A stretch of 64,000 nt of DNA from positions 1 through 64,000 of the forward strand of contig JAVERC010000005.1 of assembly GCA_034007295.1 (NCBI GenBank). Direction: 5' to 3'. Origin of the DNA: JACKCP01 sp034007295 (GTDB lineage: Bacteria; Desulfobacterota; Desulfobacteria; Desulfobacterales; JACKCP01). Numbering within the stretch: position 1 is the first letter of the stretch; each line of letters begins with the position of its first letter. Shown here piece by piece: positions 1-9,566 of this stretch. The position numbers were made by a program, and so were the translations under genes. Below the pieces are notes generated by a model that ran no database searches, was not told the origin of the DNA, and worked only from the letters and a program-made list of their open reading frames with translations.

Positions 1-3
1 CTT

Positions 4-25
4 TCTCATAATTTTCTCATAATTT
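4..25. repeat. 11-bp tandem duplication
   Basis: The unit TCTCATAATTT occurs twice back to back at the window edge. It is short and AT-rich, and no function can be assigned. Confidence 0.6.
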
Positions 26-74
26 TTTAGAAAAATAATTTCATTTTTTGAGGCCTGATTTTATAAAATTTGAT

Positions 75-92
75 GTTTTCGTTCAGCCACTA
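75..92 (-). repeat. Head fragment of dispersed intergenic repeat (copy 1)
   Basis: On the minus strand these 18 bases read TAGTGGCTGAACGAAAAC, identical to the head of the longer repeat at 11071 and one base different from the copy at 61678. The similarity ends there, so this is a truncated or decayed copy, or just the conserved end of the element. Confidence 0.55.
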
Positions 93-209
93 ATTACAAC
101 TTATTCTTAATAATCAGCTTGAATCTTATATGATATTTTTATAAATGTTTAAAAATTATAATAATAAAATTTAATTTAAGATTAAACAAAGAATTTTACG
201 GAAATTAAC

Positions 210-1613
210 TTGCCCACAACAATTTTTACAGTAAAAAACAGACTTGAAATCATTAATCCCCATCCCCTTATAGTTGAAAAAGCAAAAAACGAGCTTGAAA
301 TAATAAATCCAAAATGGTCTGAAAATGAAAAAATGGGGAGATGGAACGGTAAAACAAGCCAAAAACTGAAATTTTATTTTTTCAGCACCAAAGGCAGTCT
401 AATAATACCAAGGGGCCTTGCCAGGGAATATATAAAATTTTGCCGCACAAATAAAATTGAATACAAAATTTTAGATAAAAGAATTGAGTCGGAAAATATA
501 GACTTTATTTTTAACGGAGAATTAAAATCATTTCAAAAAAGAGCTGTCCATGATGTTTTTTCAAAGGATTTTGGAATTTTAAATGCTCCAACAGGCTCTG
601 GCAAAACTGTAATGGCACTTTATCTTATTTATTTAAGAAAACAGCCAGCTCTTGTTATTGTCCACACAAAAGACCTTGCAAGGCAATGGATTGAACAGGC
701 ATCTTACTTCCTTGGGATAAATGAAAATGAAATAGGTCTTATTGGTGCAGGCAAAAAAAAAGAAGGTGAAAAACTTACAATCGGACTTGTACAAAGTCTT
801 GTCAAATATGATGGAAATTTAAAAAACCAAATAGGCCACTTAATTGTTGATGAATGCCACAGAACTCCTTCAAAAACATTTACAGAAGTTGTAAGTTCAT
901 TTTCTTCAAAATACCTTTTAGGATTAAGTGCTACCCCTTACAGAAGAGACAACCTTTCAAATCTTATTTTCTGGTATCTTGGAAATTTAATGCATAAAAT
1001 TGAAAAACATAATCTGGAGATGAGAGGCCATATAACCGAAGCTGAAATAATTTTAAGGCCAACAGATTTTACTCCGTTTCATGACCCTGTAACTGAATAT
1101 TCAAAAATGATGACAGAGCTTACTTCAGACAATGAAAGAAACAGGCTTATTGCTTCAGATATTGCAAATGAATACAATAATTCAAATGGACATATAATTG
1201 TTCTTTCAGACAGAAAAAAACATTGTGAAAATTTAAGCCAGATTTTAAAATTCAGGCATAAAATTGATTCTCTTGTTTTTACAGGAGATTTAAGTGAAAA
1301 AAAACGAATAGCAGCTCTTAAAGAAATGATTTCTAAAAAAAACAACATAATCATTGCAACAGGACAGCTGATTGGAGAAGGTTTTGACCTCAATTCACTT
1401 TCAACTCTTTTTCTTACAACGCCTGTAAATTTCAGCGGCAGGCTTACCCAGTATTTAGGCAGAGTCTTAAGAACAGCACCAGGAAAAACCAAGGCAGTTG
1501 TTTATGATTATGTAGACATAAATGTTCATGTCCTAAAAAAATCTGCACTATCAAGAGCTGCGGTCTATGGCCTGAAAAAACTGCCTGATTTTTTAAGCGA
1601 GTTTTATCTTTAA
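210..1613 (+). CDS. Superfamily 2 DEAD/DEAH-type helicase (ResIII/UvsW/XPB-like)
   Basis: 467-aa ATP-dependent nucleic-acid helicase or translocase. Visible motifs: Walker A NAPTGSGKT near residues 125-133, the Walker B variant VDECH near 213-217 (DECH in place of DEAH), motif III LSATPYR near 239-245, and a C-terminal RecA-like domain with GQLIGEGFD and QYLGRVLR (motifs V and VI). About 100 residues precede the helicase core and could be a substrate-binding domain. The start is TTG with only a weak ribosome site; no better in-frame start lies before the conserved core. The layout resembles phage UvsW and the XPB/RadD-type repair helicases, so a role in repair or recombination is possible but is inference. 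It is followed by a 112-bp gap and the PfkB kinase on the same strand. Confidence 0.85.
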   Translation: MPTTIFTVKNRLEIINPHPLIVEKAKNELEIINPKWSENEKMGRWNGKTSQKLKFYFFSTKGSLIIPRGLAREYIKFCRTNKIEYKILDKRIESENIDFIFNGELKSFQKRAVHDVFSKDFGILNAPTGSGKTVMALYLIYLRKQPALVIVHTKDLARQWIEQASYFLGINENEIGLIGAGKKKEGEKLTIGLVQSLVKYDGNLKNQIGHLIVDECHRTPSKTFTEVVSSFSSKYLLGLSATPYRRDNLSNLIFWYLGNLMHKIEKHNLEMRGHITEAEIILRPTDFTPFHDPVTEYSKMMTELTSDNERNRLIASDIANEYNNSNGHIIVLSDRKKHCENLSQILKFRHKIDSLVFTGDLSEKKRIAALKEMISKKNNIIIATGQLIGEGFDLNSLSTLFLTTPVNFSGRLTQYLGRVLRTAPGKTKAVVYDYVDINVHVLKKSALSRAAVYGLKKLPDFLSEFYL

Positions 1614-1725
1614 CCAAAAAATTAAGTTTATTTACTTGAATTTATGTAATTTTAAAATATATTCGGATAAACTGAGAAATTAATTCTATTTACAGATTAA
1701 AATAAAACAAAATCCAGGGGAAAAT

Positions 1726-2724
1726 ATGGCTGAAGAAAATAAAATTAGAGTTATTGGTGCCGGCTCACCTATTGTAGATATTCTTGCTTATGTTGATGAT
1801 GATTTTCTTTTAAAAAACATATCAGGAGAAAAAGGAGGAATGGAGCTTATAAGTGAAGATGAGCTAAAAAAAATTCTTTCTCTTATAAATATTTCAAAAA
1901 AAGCATGCGGAGGATCAGCAGCAAATACAATATTTGCAATGTGCAGACTTGGTGCTGAGGGTTCTCTTGCAGGAAAAACAGGAGATGACGAAAACTCTTT
2001 ATTCTATAAAAAAACCCTTTTAGAAGCCGGAGGCAATGCAGAAAACCTTAAAACACTCAAAAATTCTCCAACAGCAGTTTCTGTATGCATGGTTACACCT
2101 GATGCAGCAAGAACAATGAGAACCCATCTTGGAGCTGCAATGCATTTTTCACCTGAAGATACTTCAAGCCAAACTTTTGCAGGATACCCCCTTTTTCACA
2201 CTGAAGGATATCTTATTTTTAACAGGGATTTAATAACCCATATTTTAAAAACAGCCAGGGATGCTGGCTGTATTATAAGCCTTGATCTCTCTTCATTTGA
2301 AGTTGTAAATGCTTCAAAAGATTTTCTTCCTGATCTTTTAAAGGAATATGTAGACATAATTTTTGCAAACGAAGATGAAGCAAGTGCTTTTTGCAATACA
2401 AAAGACCTTGACAAGTGTCTGGAAATTCTTTCCCAGCACTGCAAAATATCTGCTCTTAAAACAGGTGACAAAGGCTCTTTAATAAGGTCCGGGGACAGTG
2501 TCATAAAAGTAAGTCCGGTAACATGCGAAAACCTGGTTGACACTACTGGAGCAGGCGATTATTGGGCAGCAGGTTTTCTTTACGGTTATCTTAAAGGACT
2601 TACACTTGAAAAATGCGGAAAACTTGGTTCTTTTATGGGAGCTGAAGCTGTATCTGTTCTTGGAGCAGAACTAGAAGATGATCAATGGGAAAAAATAATT
2701 GAGTACAGTTCAAAACTTCAATAA
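1726..2724 (+). CDS. PfkB-family carbohydrate/nucleoside kinase (adenosine kinase-like)
   Basis: 332-aa cytoplasmic kinase of the ribokinase/PfkB fold, expected to phosphorylate a sugar or nucleoside with ATP. PfkB signature 1 is GGSAAN at residues 62-67. Signature 2 is DTTGAGD at 272-278, whose last Asp is the catalytic base and whose glycines form the anion hole. The length and the GSPIVDIL start match proteins annotated as adenosine kinase in delta-proteobacteria, but sequence alone does not fix the substrate. The ATG start has a clear AGGGGAA ribosome site. It lies 47 bp upstream of the decarboxylase gene, so the two are probably co-transcribed and end at the terminator at 4057. Confidence 0.85.
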   Translation: MAEENKIRVIGAGSPIVDILAYVDDDFLLKNISGEKGGMELISEDELKKILSLINISKKACGGSAANTIFAMCRLGAEGSLAGKTGDDENSLFYKKTLLEAGGNAENLKTLKNSPTAVSVCMVTPDAARTMRTHLGAAMHFSPEDTSSQTFAGYPLFHTEGYLIFNRDLITHILKTARDAGCIISLDLSSFEVVNASKDFLPDLLKEYVDIIFANEDEASAFCNTKDLDKCLEILSQHCKISALKTGDKGSLIRSGDSVIKVSPVTCENLVDTTGAGDYWAAGFLYGYLKGLTLEKCGKLGSFMGAEAVSVLGAELEDDQWEKIIEYSSKLQ

Positions 2725-2771
2725 TAAACTTATTTTTTTGTCAAAATACATGATTAAAAAGGAAACCAAGT

Positions 2772-4031
2772 ATGCCTGTTTCACAAGATTTCAAGGAAAG
2801 ATTATTTCCAAACCTTGATAAAATTTCATCTGCATTTGAAACCCCTTTCCATATTTATGATGAAAAAGGAATAAGAGAGACATGCAGAAATCTTAAAAAA
2901 GCTTTTGCAGACTTAAATAATTTTAAGGAATACTTTGCAGTAAAAGCTCTTCCAAATCCTCAAATTCTTAAAATCATAAAAGATGAAGGTTTTGGGTTTG
3001 ACTGCAGCTCCATTGCAGAACTTATTCTAGCAAGGCAGCAGACAAAAAATTATATGGATATAATGTTTACTTCAAACAACACATCAAAAAAAGAATTTGA
3101 AACAGCTTTTTCAGACTGCGGTTCAATAATAAACCTTGATGATATTTCCTTAATTGAAAAAATGCCCGAAATTCCAGAAATTATATGTTTTAGATATAAT
3201 CCAGGTCCTGAAAGAACAGGTAATGCAATTATTGGAAACCCTTCTGAAGCCAAATACGGACTTGCAACAGACCAGATTATTCCTGCATACAAAAAAGCCT
3301 GTGACCTTGGAATCAGAAGATTTGGACTTCATGCAATGGTTGCTTCAAATGAACTTAATGAAGACTATATTATTGAAACTGCAAGAATGCTTTTAAATAT
3401 TGCCGAAAAAACAGGAAAAGAACTTAAAATCCAATTTGAATTCATTAATATCGGTGGAGGTATAGGCATACCTTACAGACCAGATGAAACCCCTGTTAAT
3501 CTTGAAAAAATGGGAAAAAATATTACTGAGCTTTTTAAAGAATTTGAATTAAGAAACGGTTATGAACCAGCACTTAATATGGAAAGCGGAAGATACATGA
3601 CAGGCCCACACGGAGTTCTTGTAACAAAAGTAATAAATAGAAAATCTATTTACAGACAATATGTCGGAGTAGATGCTTCAATGTCTGCCCTCATGAGACC
3701 GGGAATTTACGGAGCATACCACCATATTGAAATCCCTGGAAAAGAAAATGCAGATAAAACTGAAATTGTGGATGTAACCGGGTCTTTATGTGAAAATAAT
3801 GATAAGTTTGCAATTCAAAGAAAGCTCCCCCTTCTTTACGAGAACGATCTTGTTGTTATTGAAGATACAGGAGCACATGGACATGCAATGGGATTTTCAT
3901 ACAATGGAAGATTAAGACCAAAAGAGCTTCTTTTATGTGAAGATAAAAATGTAAAACTCATAAGAAGAGAAGAAACTGAAGAAGATTATTTTGCAACACT
4001 TAAGTTTGATGAAAAAAATCTTTCATTATAA
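2772..4031 (+). CDS. lysA: Diaminopimelate decarboxylase family protein (PLP fold type III)
   Basis: 419-aa PLP-dependent decarboxylase of the alanine racemase-like TIM barrel type. The family makes lysine from meso-diaminopimelate, the last step of the DAP pathway. Visible features: PLP-binding Lys58 in YFAVKALPNP, GFDCSS at 75-80, a Gly-rich phosphate loop INIGGGIGIPY at 226-235, and the second-subunit active-site Cys340-Glu in VTGSLCEN. A C-terminal GAHGHAM...YNGRLRPKE segment is typical of LysA. The sequence is divergent from textbook LysA (ALPNP in place of ANPN), so a related amino-acid decarboxylase such as carboxynorspermidine decarboxylase should be kept in mind. The Cys-Glu pair favours the DAP enzyme. 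Second gene after the PfkB kinase. Confidence 0.78.
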   Translation: MPVSQDFKERLFPNLDKISSAFETPFHIYDEKGIRETCRNLKKAFADLNNFKEYFAVKALPNPQILKIIKDEGFGFDCSSIAELILARQQTKNYMDIMFTSNNTSKKEFETAFSDCGSIINLDDISLIEKMPEIPEIICFRYNPGPERTGNAIIGNPSEAKYGLATDQIIPAYKKACDLGIRRFGLHAMVASNELNEDYIIETARMLLNIAEKTGKELKIQFEFINIGGGIGIPYRPDETPVNLEKMGKNITELFKEFELRNGYEPALNMESGRYMTGPHGVLVTKVINRKSIYRQYVGVDASMSALMRPGIYGAYHHIEIPGKENADKTEIVDVTGSLCENNDKFAIQRKLPLLYENDLVVIEDTGAHGHAMGFSYNGRLRPKELLLCEDKNVKLIRREETEEDYFATLKFDEKNLSL

Positions 4032-4056
4032 AAAACTTAAAAAAAATTAATTTAAA

Positions 4057-4096
4057 AAGGCAGAATCTTTAATAAAAAAAGATTCTGCCTTAATAT
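4057..4096. terminator. Bidirectional intrinsic terminator
   Basis: A perfect 14-bp inverted repeat (AAGGCAGAATCTTT with its complement at 4078-4091) around a 7-nt loop, with T-rich tracts on both strands. It lies between the convergent lysA-like and acetyl-CoA hydrolase genes and can stop transcription from either side. Confidence 0.9.
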
Positions 4097-4119
4097 TTTT
4101 ATAAATAAACTTTTAAAAG

Positions 4120-6318
4120 TTATACAGCTCCACTGTTTTTCAATGCTGAAATAACAATTTTTTGAAGCAGTTTTTCTTTGAAATCAGACGGCTTATCAAG
4201 AGCAAGTCTTTCAAGGTAGGGTTTTGCACCTTCAGGAATTGAAGAAGTAAAAGCCTTAAAAATACCTGGAATAATTGACATTTTACTTTTATCTGCCTTT
4301 GCCTTGAACATTTTAAGAGCTTTACCGATTGCAACCTCTTCATCTGTAAAATCTGTTCCAAACGGGAATAAAGGAAACAACCCTTCTTTCCTGTGAGATT
4401 CAACAAGCTTTTCAATTTTTTCAGGATAATTCTGTGTGTACTGGGAAGGAATTGTGTAATCAGATTCAATCTTTCCATTTTGCTTTGCTTTTTCAAGAAG
4501 ACCGTTCTGGAATCTTGAATCACATACATTAAGAAGTTCTTTAATTACATCTTTATCGCTTCTGCTTCTTAAATCAGCTATTCCATATTCAGTAATTACA
4601 ATATCTCTCAAATGTCTTGGAACGCTGCAATGAGCATAATTATATACAACATTTGAATTTATCTGACCGCCTGACTCCCTTGTACTTCTAATCATCAAGG
4701 CACCTCTTGCATCGCTAAGAGCATGTGCAAGAGAAACAAAATTGTACTGGCCTCCAATTCCGCTTATAACCTTTCCATTGTCAAGGCCGTCAGATGCGAT
4801 TGCACCGCTAAGGGACACCATCAGACCAGCATTGATAAATCTTCCTTTTTGTCTTTGAAGGACCTTAAGTTTCTCTGATGAATAGTTGTTATTTGCATAA
4901 AGCTGGTTAACATTTAATACGCTGGTCATATTTATTAGAGCACGTTCTTCATCACTCATATCATAGAGAGTCTTGTAAAGAGCCCTTGGACCAAGAAAAA
5001 ATCCTGCATGAATCCAGTATCCATGTTTAAGATCTGTACCAAGACAATTTTCAACAACAGCCTTAAGGTTCTCAGAATCTCTTAAATCAGATGAAAATGC
5101 CTGGCCTTTGCATTTTAAGGTATCACCTTCAAGAATAACATCGTCTTTAAATATTCCAAAATATTTAAGATAATTAACTGCTGCATCATTTAATTTTGGA
5201 GGGACAGCTCCGTCTTTTACAAGCCTTACAAGACCTTCTGGAGTAACTTTATAATTTTTGAAAACCTCTTCATTTACAAGCTGCTGAATATGTTCATCAT
5301 CATAGCATCTTCTTCTCATTACGTCGTTTTTGTACATATCGACAAAAGAATCAACCATCATTTCTGTACTGCCGTAAATACCTTTATCAAAAGACTCATA
5401 TCCACCGACACGTTCAATGAGGTCACTATATCTTTCAAGGATTCCTGCTTCTTCAAGAAAAGCCTTATATTTTGAATTCTCTTTATGCCTGCTGATCAGA
5501 CCGTAAGCAATAGCATCTCCAAGAGAACCAATTCCTATCTGAAGAGTCCCTCCATCAGGTATAAGAGTACTTGCATGAATACCAATCATATAATCAGTTG
5601 CATTTATAGCCTCTTTTGGAGCTCCAAAAAGTGTAAAATCAGACTGAGGGCCTTCTAAAACTGCATCAAACTCAGATGGATCTGCAACAGCATCTCCATA
5701 CATAAAAGGAAGATTTTTGTTTATTTCTCCAACCGCAACAGCTTTATATGAAGGATCTTTCTTCTCTTTTTCTCTCATAAGGTCAAGAGCATCTAGAGCA
5801 GTGTCGCCATTACAGGAAACAGAATATTTCATATTTCCGTCTATTTCTTTTGCGGCCAAAAGAGCACCTGCAACATTCATTCCATTTGCCAAAACGTCTC
5901 TTGCTGCATGGGTATAGTTTGTGCTTATATAATTCTGCTGCATATGGTTATTATTCATGAAAGCACCGGCCTTGTAAAAAAACTCGCCAACCTCAACATT
6001 TGGGGGCAGTTTTTTAAGCCTTACATCCCTTGCATATTCAAGGTCAACATAACCGCCCCAGATTCTTTCCACAAGGGGCTCCATGAATCTTCTTTCAAGA
6101 TCACTCGACCATGTAGGAGTTTCTAGTGATAAAGCTGTAAGGATTTTTAGTTTAATACTTGGATCACTTTTAGCTTTTCTGTACAATGCGTTTGCTATGT
6201 TATTTGGCTTACCCAAACCAAGCTGCATTCCCAATACAAGATTTTTTCCTGCTTTTTCAATGACAAAATCTGCAAGTTTGTCAGGATCGTTAAAAACAAC
6301 AGGGCCTTTATTACTCAT
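4120..6318 (-). CDS. Acetyl-CoA hydrolase/CoA-transferase family protein, long form
   Basis: 732-aa member of the acetyl-CoA hydrolase/transferase superfamily. The reaction is either CoA transfer between acids or thioester hydrolysis. The catalytic glutamate is predicted at Glu319 in YGSTEMMVD. A Gly-rich CoA-binding stretch, QIGIGSLGDAI, lies near 260-270. The C-terminal domain has ISGIGGQYNFV and VITEYGIADLR, typical of the family. At over 700 aa it is much longer than the about 450-aa butyryl-CoA:acetate transferase type; the extra length is at both ends and in the middle, as in the long subfamily of proteobacteria. The ATG start follows GGGGGAG. It is divergent from the shorter paralogue at 6723, so both may serve acyl-CoA or fermentation metabolism under shared control. 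Substrate unknown. Confidence 0.82.
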   Translation of the reverse strand: MSNKGPVVFNDPDKLADFVIEKAGKNLVLGMQLGLGKPNNIANALYRKAKSDPSIKLKILTALSLETPTWSSDLERRFMEPLVERIWGGYVDLEYARDVRLKKLPPNVEVGEFFYKAGAFMNNNHMQQNYISTNYTHAARDVLANGMNVAGALLAAKEIDGNMKYSVSCNGDTALDALDLMREKEKKDPSYKAVAVGEINKNLPFMYGDAVADPSEFDAVLEGPQSDFTLFGAPKEAINATDYMIGIHASTLIPDGGTLQIGIGSLGDAIAYGLISRHKENSKYKAFLEEAGILERYSDLIERVGGYESFDKGIYGSTEMMVDSFVDMYKNDVMRRRCYDDEHIQQLVNEEVFKNYKVTPEGLVRLVKDGAVPPKLNDAAVNYLKYFGIFKDDVILEGDTLKCKGQAFSSDLRDSENLKAVVENCLGTDLKHGYWIHAGFFLGPRALYKTLYDMSDEERALINMTSVLNVNQLYANNNYSSEKLKVLQRQKGRFINAGLMVSLSGAIASDGLDNGKVISGIGGQYNFVSLAHALSDARGALMIRSTRESGGQINSNVVYNYAHCSVPRHLRDIVITEYGIADLRSRSDKDVIKELLNVCDSRFQNGLLEKAKQNGKIESDYTIPSQYTQNYPEKIEKLVESHRKEGLFPLFPFGTDFTDEEVAIGKALKMFKAKADKSKMSIIPGIFKAFTSSIPEGAKPYLERLALDKPSDFKEKLLQKIVISALKNSGAV

Positions 6319-6722
6319 AGATCTCCCCCGGGGTTAAAAAGTTTACTGCCAATCACAATGTCTATGCCAGAATTATAAAATTTATAACAAGCTGAGTAGA
6401 CAGCTTGTACTATCAAAAAACGCCATTTATGCATGGAATCAAAAATTATTTATATGTTGCATGAAGTTAAAAGTCAACAATACTGTCCGTGTTTTGAACA
6501 AAAATATAATAAGCCAGAAAACAAAAATCAAAAAAAAACACATTTTTCCTTTAAATAAACCAGGTTATTTCCTTGACTTATTTTTTCAATAAAATATATC
6601 AGCATAAAATTTATCTTTAATATCAAATGTTTACACAGATTAACCATGTTAACCAACAAGAAAAAGATTTGTACAAAAAAAACTATATTTAAAAATTTTA
6701 AAATAAGGAAAGGTTTTAATTT
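6319..6722. other. 404-bp divergent intergenic region
   Basis: No gene seen. It separates the two divergent CoA-transferase family genes and must hold both promoters. It contains a perfect 8+8-bp dyad at 6388-6409, a TTGACT hexamer at 6573-6578 followed by several TATA-like hexamers (best spacing 16 to TATATC), and a repeated TTAACC-ATG-TTAACC at 6640-6654. The rest is very AT-rich. Confidence 0.5.
6388..6409. promoter_or_regulatory. Candidate operator dyad
   Basis: ACAAGCTG and CAGCTTGT form a perfect inverted repeat around the 6-nt spacer AGTAGA. It lies 70-91 bp before the start of the long acetyl-CoA hydrolase gene. Size and symmetry suit a dimeric helix-turn-helix regulator. There is no adjacent U tract, so a terminator is unlikely. 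Confidence 0.45.
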
Positions 6723-8075
6723 ATGAACAAATACATTAATGAGTACAAAAAAAAGCTTGTATCTGCCGATGAGGCGGTAAAATGTATTGAATCAGGCATG
6801 AGGGTTGATTACGGATTTATGACAAGTAAACCTGTTATATGCGATCAGGCTCTTGCAAAAAGAGCAGATGAACTATCAAATATTGATGTTTCATGTGCAA
6901 TTACACTTCCTCCAGTTCCAGAAGTTGTAAAGCGTCCAGATGTTTTTGCTTATCATGATTTGCATTTCAGCAAAGTAGCAAGAATTCTTCAAAGAGATTA
7001 TAATATCTGCCATTACACTCCAATTATGTATCACATGGCTGGCGAATGGTTCAGGAAAAATATTGCAGACAAACAGCATGTATACATAGCTCAGGTATGC
7101 CCTATGGATGAACATGGATATTTTAATTTTTCACTTACAAACTCAGTTTCCATGGCAAACATAGAACATGTTGACAAAGTAATTGTAGAGGTAAACAAAA
7201 ATCTTCCAGTTGCACTTGGCGGACAGGAAGAGGGAATCCATATATCTCAGGTTGACTTTATTGTAGAAGCTCCTGAAGATCAGGCTGTTTTTGTACCACC
7301 AGAAGTTGAACCCACTGAGACAGATAGAGAAATTGCTAAAATTATCATGAAATATCTCTACGACGGCTGCTGTATTCAGCTTGGAATCGGGGGTATGCCT
7401 AATGCTGTAGGAAAAATGATTGCCGAATCTGATCTTAAAAATCTTGGCGGACATACAGAAATGCTTTCTGATGCCTATGTTGACATGATTGAATCAGGAA
7501 GAATGAACGGCTCAAAAAAATCAATTGATAAATACAGAGTCCCTTATACATTCTCAATGGGTTCACAAAAACTTTATGACTTTGTCAACAATAACCCTGC
7601 TGTGGCTTCTTATTCTGCAACTTACACAAACGACCCAAGAATCATCCAGCAGCTAGATAACTTTGTTTCAATCAACAATGCAGTTCAGGTAGATCTTTAC
7701 TCACAGGTAAACGGCGAAAGTTCGGGAATGCATCAGATATCTGGAAACGGAGGAATGTGGGATTTTGTTCTTGGAGCTCAATGGGCCAAAAACGGAAAAA
7801 GTTTTATCTGTCTTTCATCAACAGTAAAAGACAGGGAAGGCAACCTTCAGTCAAGAATAGTGCCAAATTTTGATCCCTGCACAATAGTTACAATTCCAAG
7901 ACAACAGGTAGACTATATTGTAACAGAATACGGTGCCGCACAGGTTAGAGCAAAATCTACATGGAGACGTGCAGAAATGTTAATTGAAATTGCACATCCA
8001 AATTTCAGGGAAGAACTTATCAAAAAAGCTCAGGAACAAAAGATTTGGAGACCTTCCAATAAAAAAGACGCATAA
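6723..8075 (+). CDS. Acetyl-CoA hydrolase/butyryl-CoA:acetate or 4-hydroxybutyrate CoA-transferase-like protein
   Basis: 450-aa family I-type CoA-transferase. The reaction passes through a glutamyl-CoA thioester. The predicted catalytic Glu246 is in GGHTEMLSD, the motif of butyryl-CoA:acetate and 4-hydroxybutyrate CoA-transferases. CoA-binding glycines are in QLGIGGMPNAVG at 219-230. The C-terminal domain has QISGNGGMWDF and VTEYGAAQVR. The length is normal for this subfamily, unlike the 732-aa paralogue upstream on the other strand. ATG start with AAGGAAAGG upstream. A role in short-chain fatty acid activation or excretion fits an anaerobe. The exact acid cannot be read from sequence. Confidence 0.85.
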   Translation: MNKYINEYKKKLVSADEAVKCIESGMRVDYGFMTSKPVICDQALAKRADELSNIDVSCAITLPPVPEVVKRPDVFAYHDLHFSKVARILQRDYNICHYTPIMYHMAGEWFRKNIADKQHVYIAQVCPMDEHGYFNFSLTNSVSMANIEHVDKVIVEVNKNLPVALGGQEEGIHISQVDFIVEAPEDQAVFVPPEVEPTETDREIAKIIMKYLYDGCCIQLGIGGMPNAVGKMIAESDLKNLGGHTEMLSDAYVDMIESGRMNGSKKSIDKYRVPYTFSMGSQKLYDFVNNNPAVASYSATYTNDPRIIQQLDNFVSINNAVQVDLYSQVNGESSGMHQISGNGGMWDFVLGAQWAKNGKSFICLSSTVKDREGNLQSRIVPNFDPCTIVTIPRQQVDYIVTEYGAAQVRAKSTWRRAEMLIEIAHPNFREELIKKAQEQKIWRPSNKKDA

Positions 8076-8096
8076 ATTTAAAAATTTTATATAATA

Positions 8097-8135
8097 AAAG
8101 ACTGCTTTTTTATTAAAAGCAGTCTTTATTTTGAA
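8097..8135. terminator. Bidirectional intrinsic terminator
   Basis: AAAGACTGCTTTT and AAAAGCAGTCTTT form a perfect 13-bp stem with a 5-nt loop, followed by T-rich sequence. It sits between the convergent CoA-transferase gene and the small gene ending at 8188. Confidence 0.88.
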
Positions 8136-8187
8136 ATTGCATTTCAGATTAAAAAAAACAGCCCTTAAAATAATAATGATCCAAAAG

Positions 8188-8451
8188 TTAATATTCCGTC
8201 TCAAGAATTTCATTGAGCTTTTCATAGAGTTTATCCAACCCTTTTTTTACAGACTCGTCCGTTACATGGTTGAATTCTGCTGCAATAAATCCCACAAGCT
8301 CATCCAATTCATCATATTCATAACTGACCCTAAGATATTTACCTTTTATATCTGCATTTTTAAGTCTAAGGGTCAAATTTTCAGGGGCTAAAGTATTTTC
8401 AATAATAAGATTTTTTTCTTTCTCTGTGAAATTTATTATTACAGATTCCAT
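8188..8451 (-). CDS. Hypothetical small acidic protein
   Basis: 87 aa from the ATG at 8451, which has GGAAAAAG about 8 nt upstream. A longer reading from a TTG at 8511 has no ribosome site and is less likely. The protein reads ESVIINFTEKEKNLI at the start, then alternates predicted strands and a charged C-terminal helix rich in Glu, Lys and Leu (VKKGLDKLYEKLNEIL). No signal peptide, membrane segment or metal motif is visible, and I do not recognise the family. It lies 127 bp downstream of bioB on the same strand and could be a last gene of that transcript; the terminator at 8097 follows. Confidence 0.55.
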   Translation of the reverse strand: MESVIINFTEKEKNLIIENTLAPENLTLRLKNADIKGKYLRVSYEYDELDELVGFIAAEFNHVTDESVKKGLDKLYEKLNEILETEY

Positions 8452-8578
8452 TTTTTCTTTTTCCGACCTTATGATTAAATTAATGTTTGAAAATATCTTC
8501 TTTTTATTCAAAAATTTTTTCTAATTTGATTATTTTTTTTCAAAAATCAAGGAAAAGATTCAAATATTAACAAAAAAA

Positions 8579-9559
8579 TCAGCCTATATCCGGATAAAAA
8601 CCAAGCTCATTTAGAATTTGTAAATCCTTTTCAATATCTTCACCCGAAGTTGTAAGGTAATTTCCTGTCATAAGATTTGAAGCACCAGCATAAAATACAA
8701 AAGGATAAAGTTCTTTTAAATTTTCCTTTCTCCCTCCGCAAATTATTATTTCTTTATCTGGCATGACAATCCTTAACAAAGCGACAATTAAAAGACATCT
8801 CAAAGGAGTCAAAAAATTAAACCCATAGGCTTTTGTTCCTTTTACAGGAACCAAAAAATTAACAGGGATTGAATCTGGATCAGCTTCTTTCAAATTAAAT
8901 GTAAATTCCAAAATCTGTTCATCTGATTCTCCAAGCCCAAAAATTCCTCCTGAACAAACTTTAAGACCTGCTTTTTTGGCATTTTTTACAGTCTCCATTC
9001 TTTCTTCAAAATTATGGGTTGTACATATCTTATCAAACATGGATTCACATGTTTCAAGATTGTGATGATATCTTGAAAGACCGCTTTCTTTTAATTGTTT
9101 CAAAGTTTCATAATCAGCAATCCCAAAAGAAGCACAAAAAAAAGGTCTTTTTGCCTGCCAGTTTGAAAGAGCGTTTTTAAACTCATCAATATCCTTTTTT
9201 AATGGGCCTCTTCCACTGGTGACTATTCCAAACCTTTTAACAGGCAATAAAGAAATTTGCTTTGACGCTTCAACTATATCTTGAGAATCTCTAAATTCAT
9301 ATTTTTCAATTTTTGCTGATGAAGCAAAAGACTGGGTACAAAAAACACAGTCTTCACTACAATTGCCAGACTTTGCATTCATTATTTTACACAGCCCAAT
9401 TTTATCCTTAAAAAAATGATATCTTACTTTATCTGTAATATACAAAAGTTTTAATAAGTCTTTTTTTTCAATCTTAAGTACTTGAAGAAGATCTTTTTTT
9501 TCAAAATTTTCTTTATTTATAATCTTTTCAATTAAATCTTCCTGCAAAAATTCAAACAT
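8579..9559 (-). CDS. bioB: Biotin synthase
   Basis: 326-aa radical SAM enzyme that inserts sulfur into dethiobiotin, the last step of biotin synthesis. The radical SAM [4Fe-4S] cysteines are Cys67, Cys71 and Cys74 (CSEDCVFC). The [2Fe-2S] sulfur-donor ligands are plausibly the Cys in FFCASFG, the Cys in KVCSGGIFGLGE and the Arg in the GGRKE region. Length is normal for BioB. The upstream gene ends 7 nt before this start, so the two form an operon. No other bio gene is nearby, so the remaining pathway is encoded elsewhere or dethiobiotin is imported. No BirA-type operator was recognised upstream. Confidence 0.95.
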   Translation of the reverse strand: MFEFLQEDLIEKIINKENFEKKDLLQVLKIEKKDLLKLLYITDKVRYHFFKDKIGLCKIMNAKSGNCSEDCVFCTQSFASSAKIEKYEFRDSQDIVEASKQISLLPVKRFGIVTSGRGPLKKDIDEFKNALSNWQAKRPFFCASFGIADYETLKQLKESGLSRYHHNLETCESMFDKICTTHNFEERMETVKNAKKAGLKVCSGGIFGLGESDEQILEFTFNLKEADPDSIPVNFLVPVKGTKAYGFNFLTPLRCLLIVALLRIVMPDKEIIICGGRKENLKELYPFVFYAGASNLMTGNYLTTSGEDIEKDLQILNELGFYPDIG

Positions 9560-9566
9560 ATCAAAT

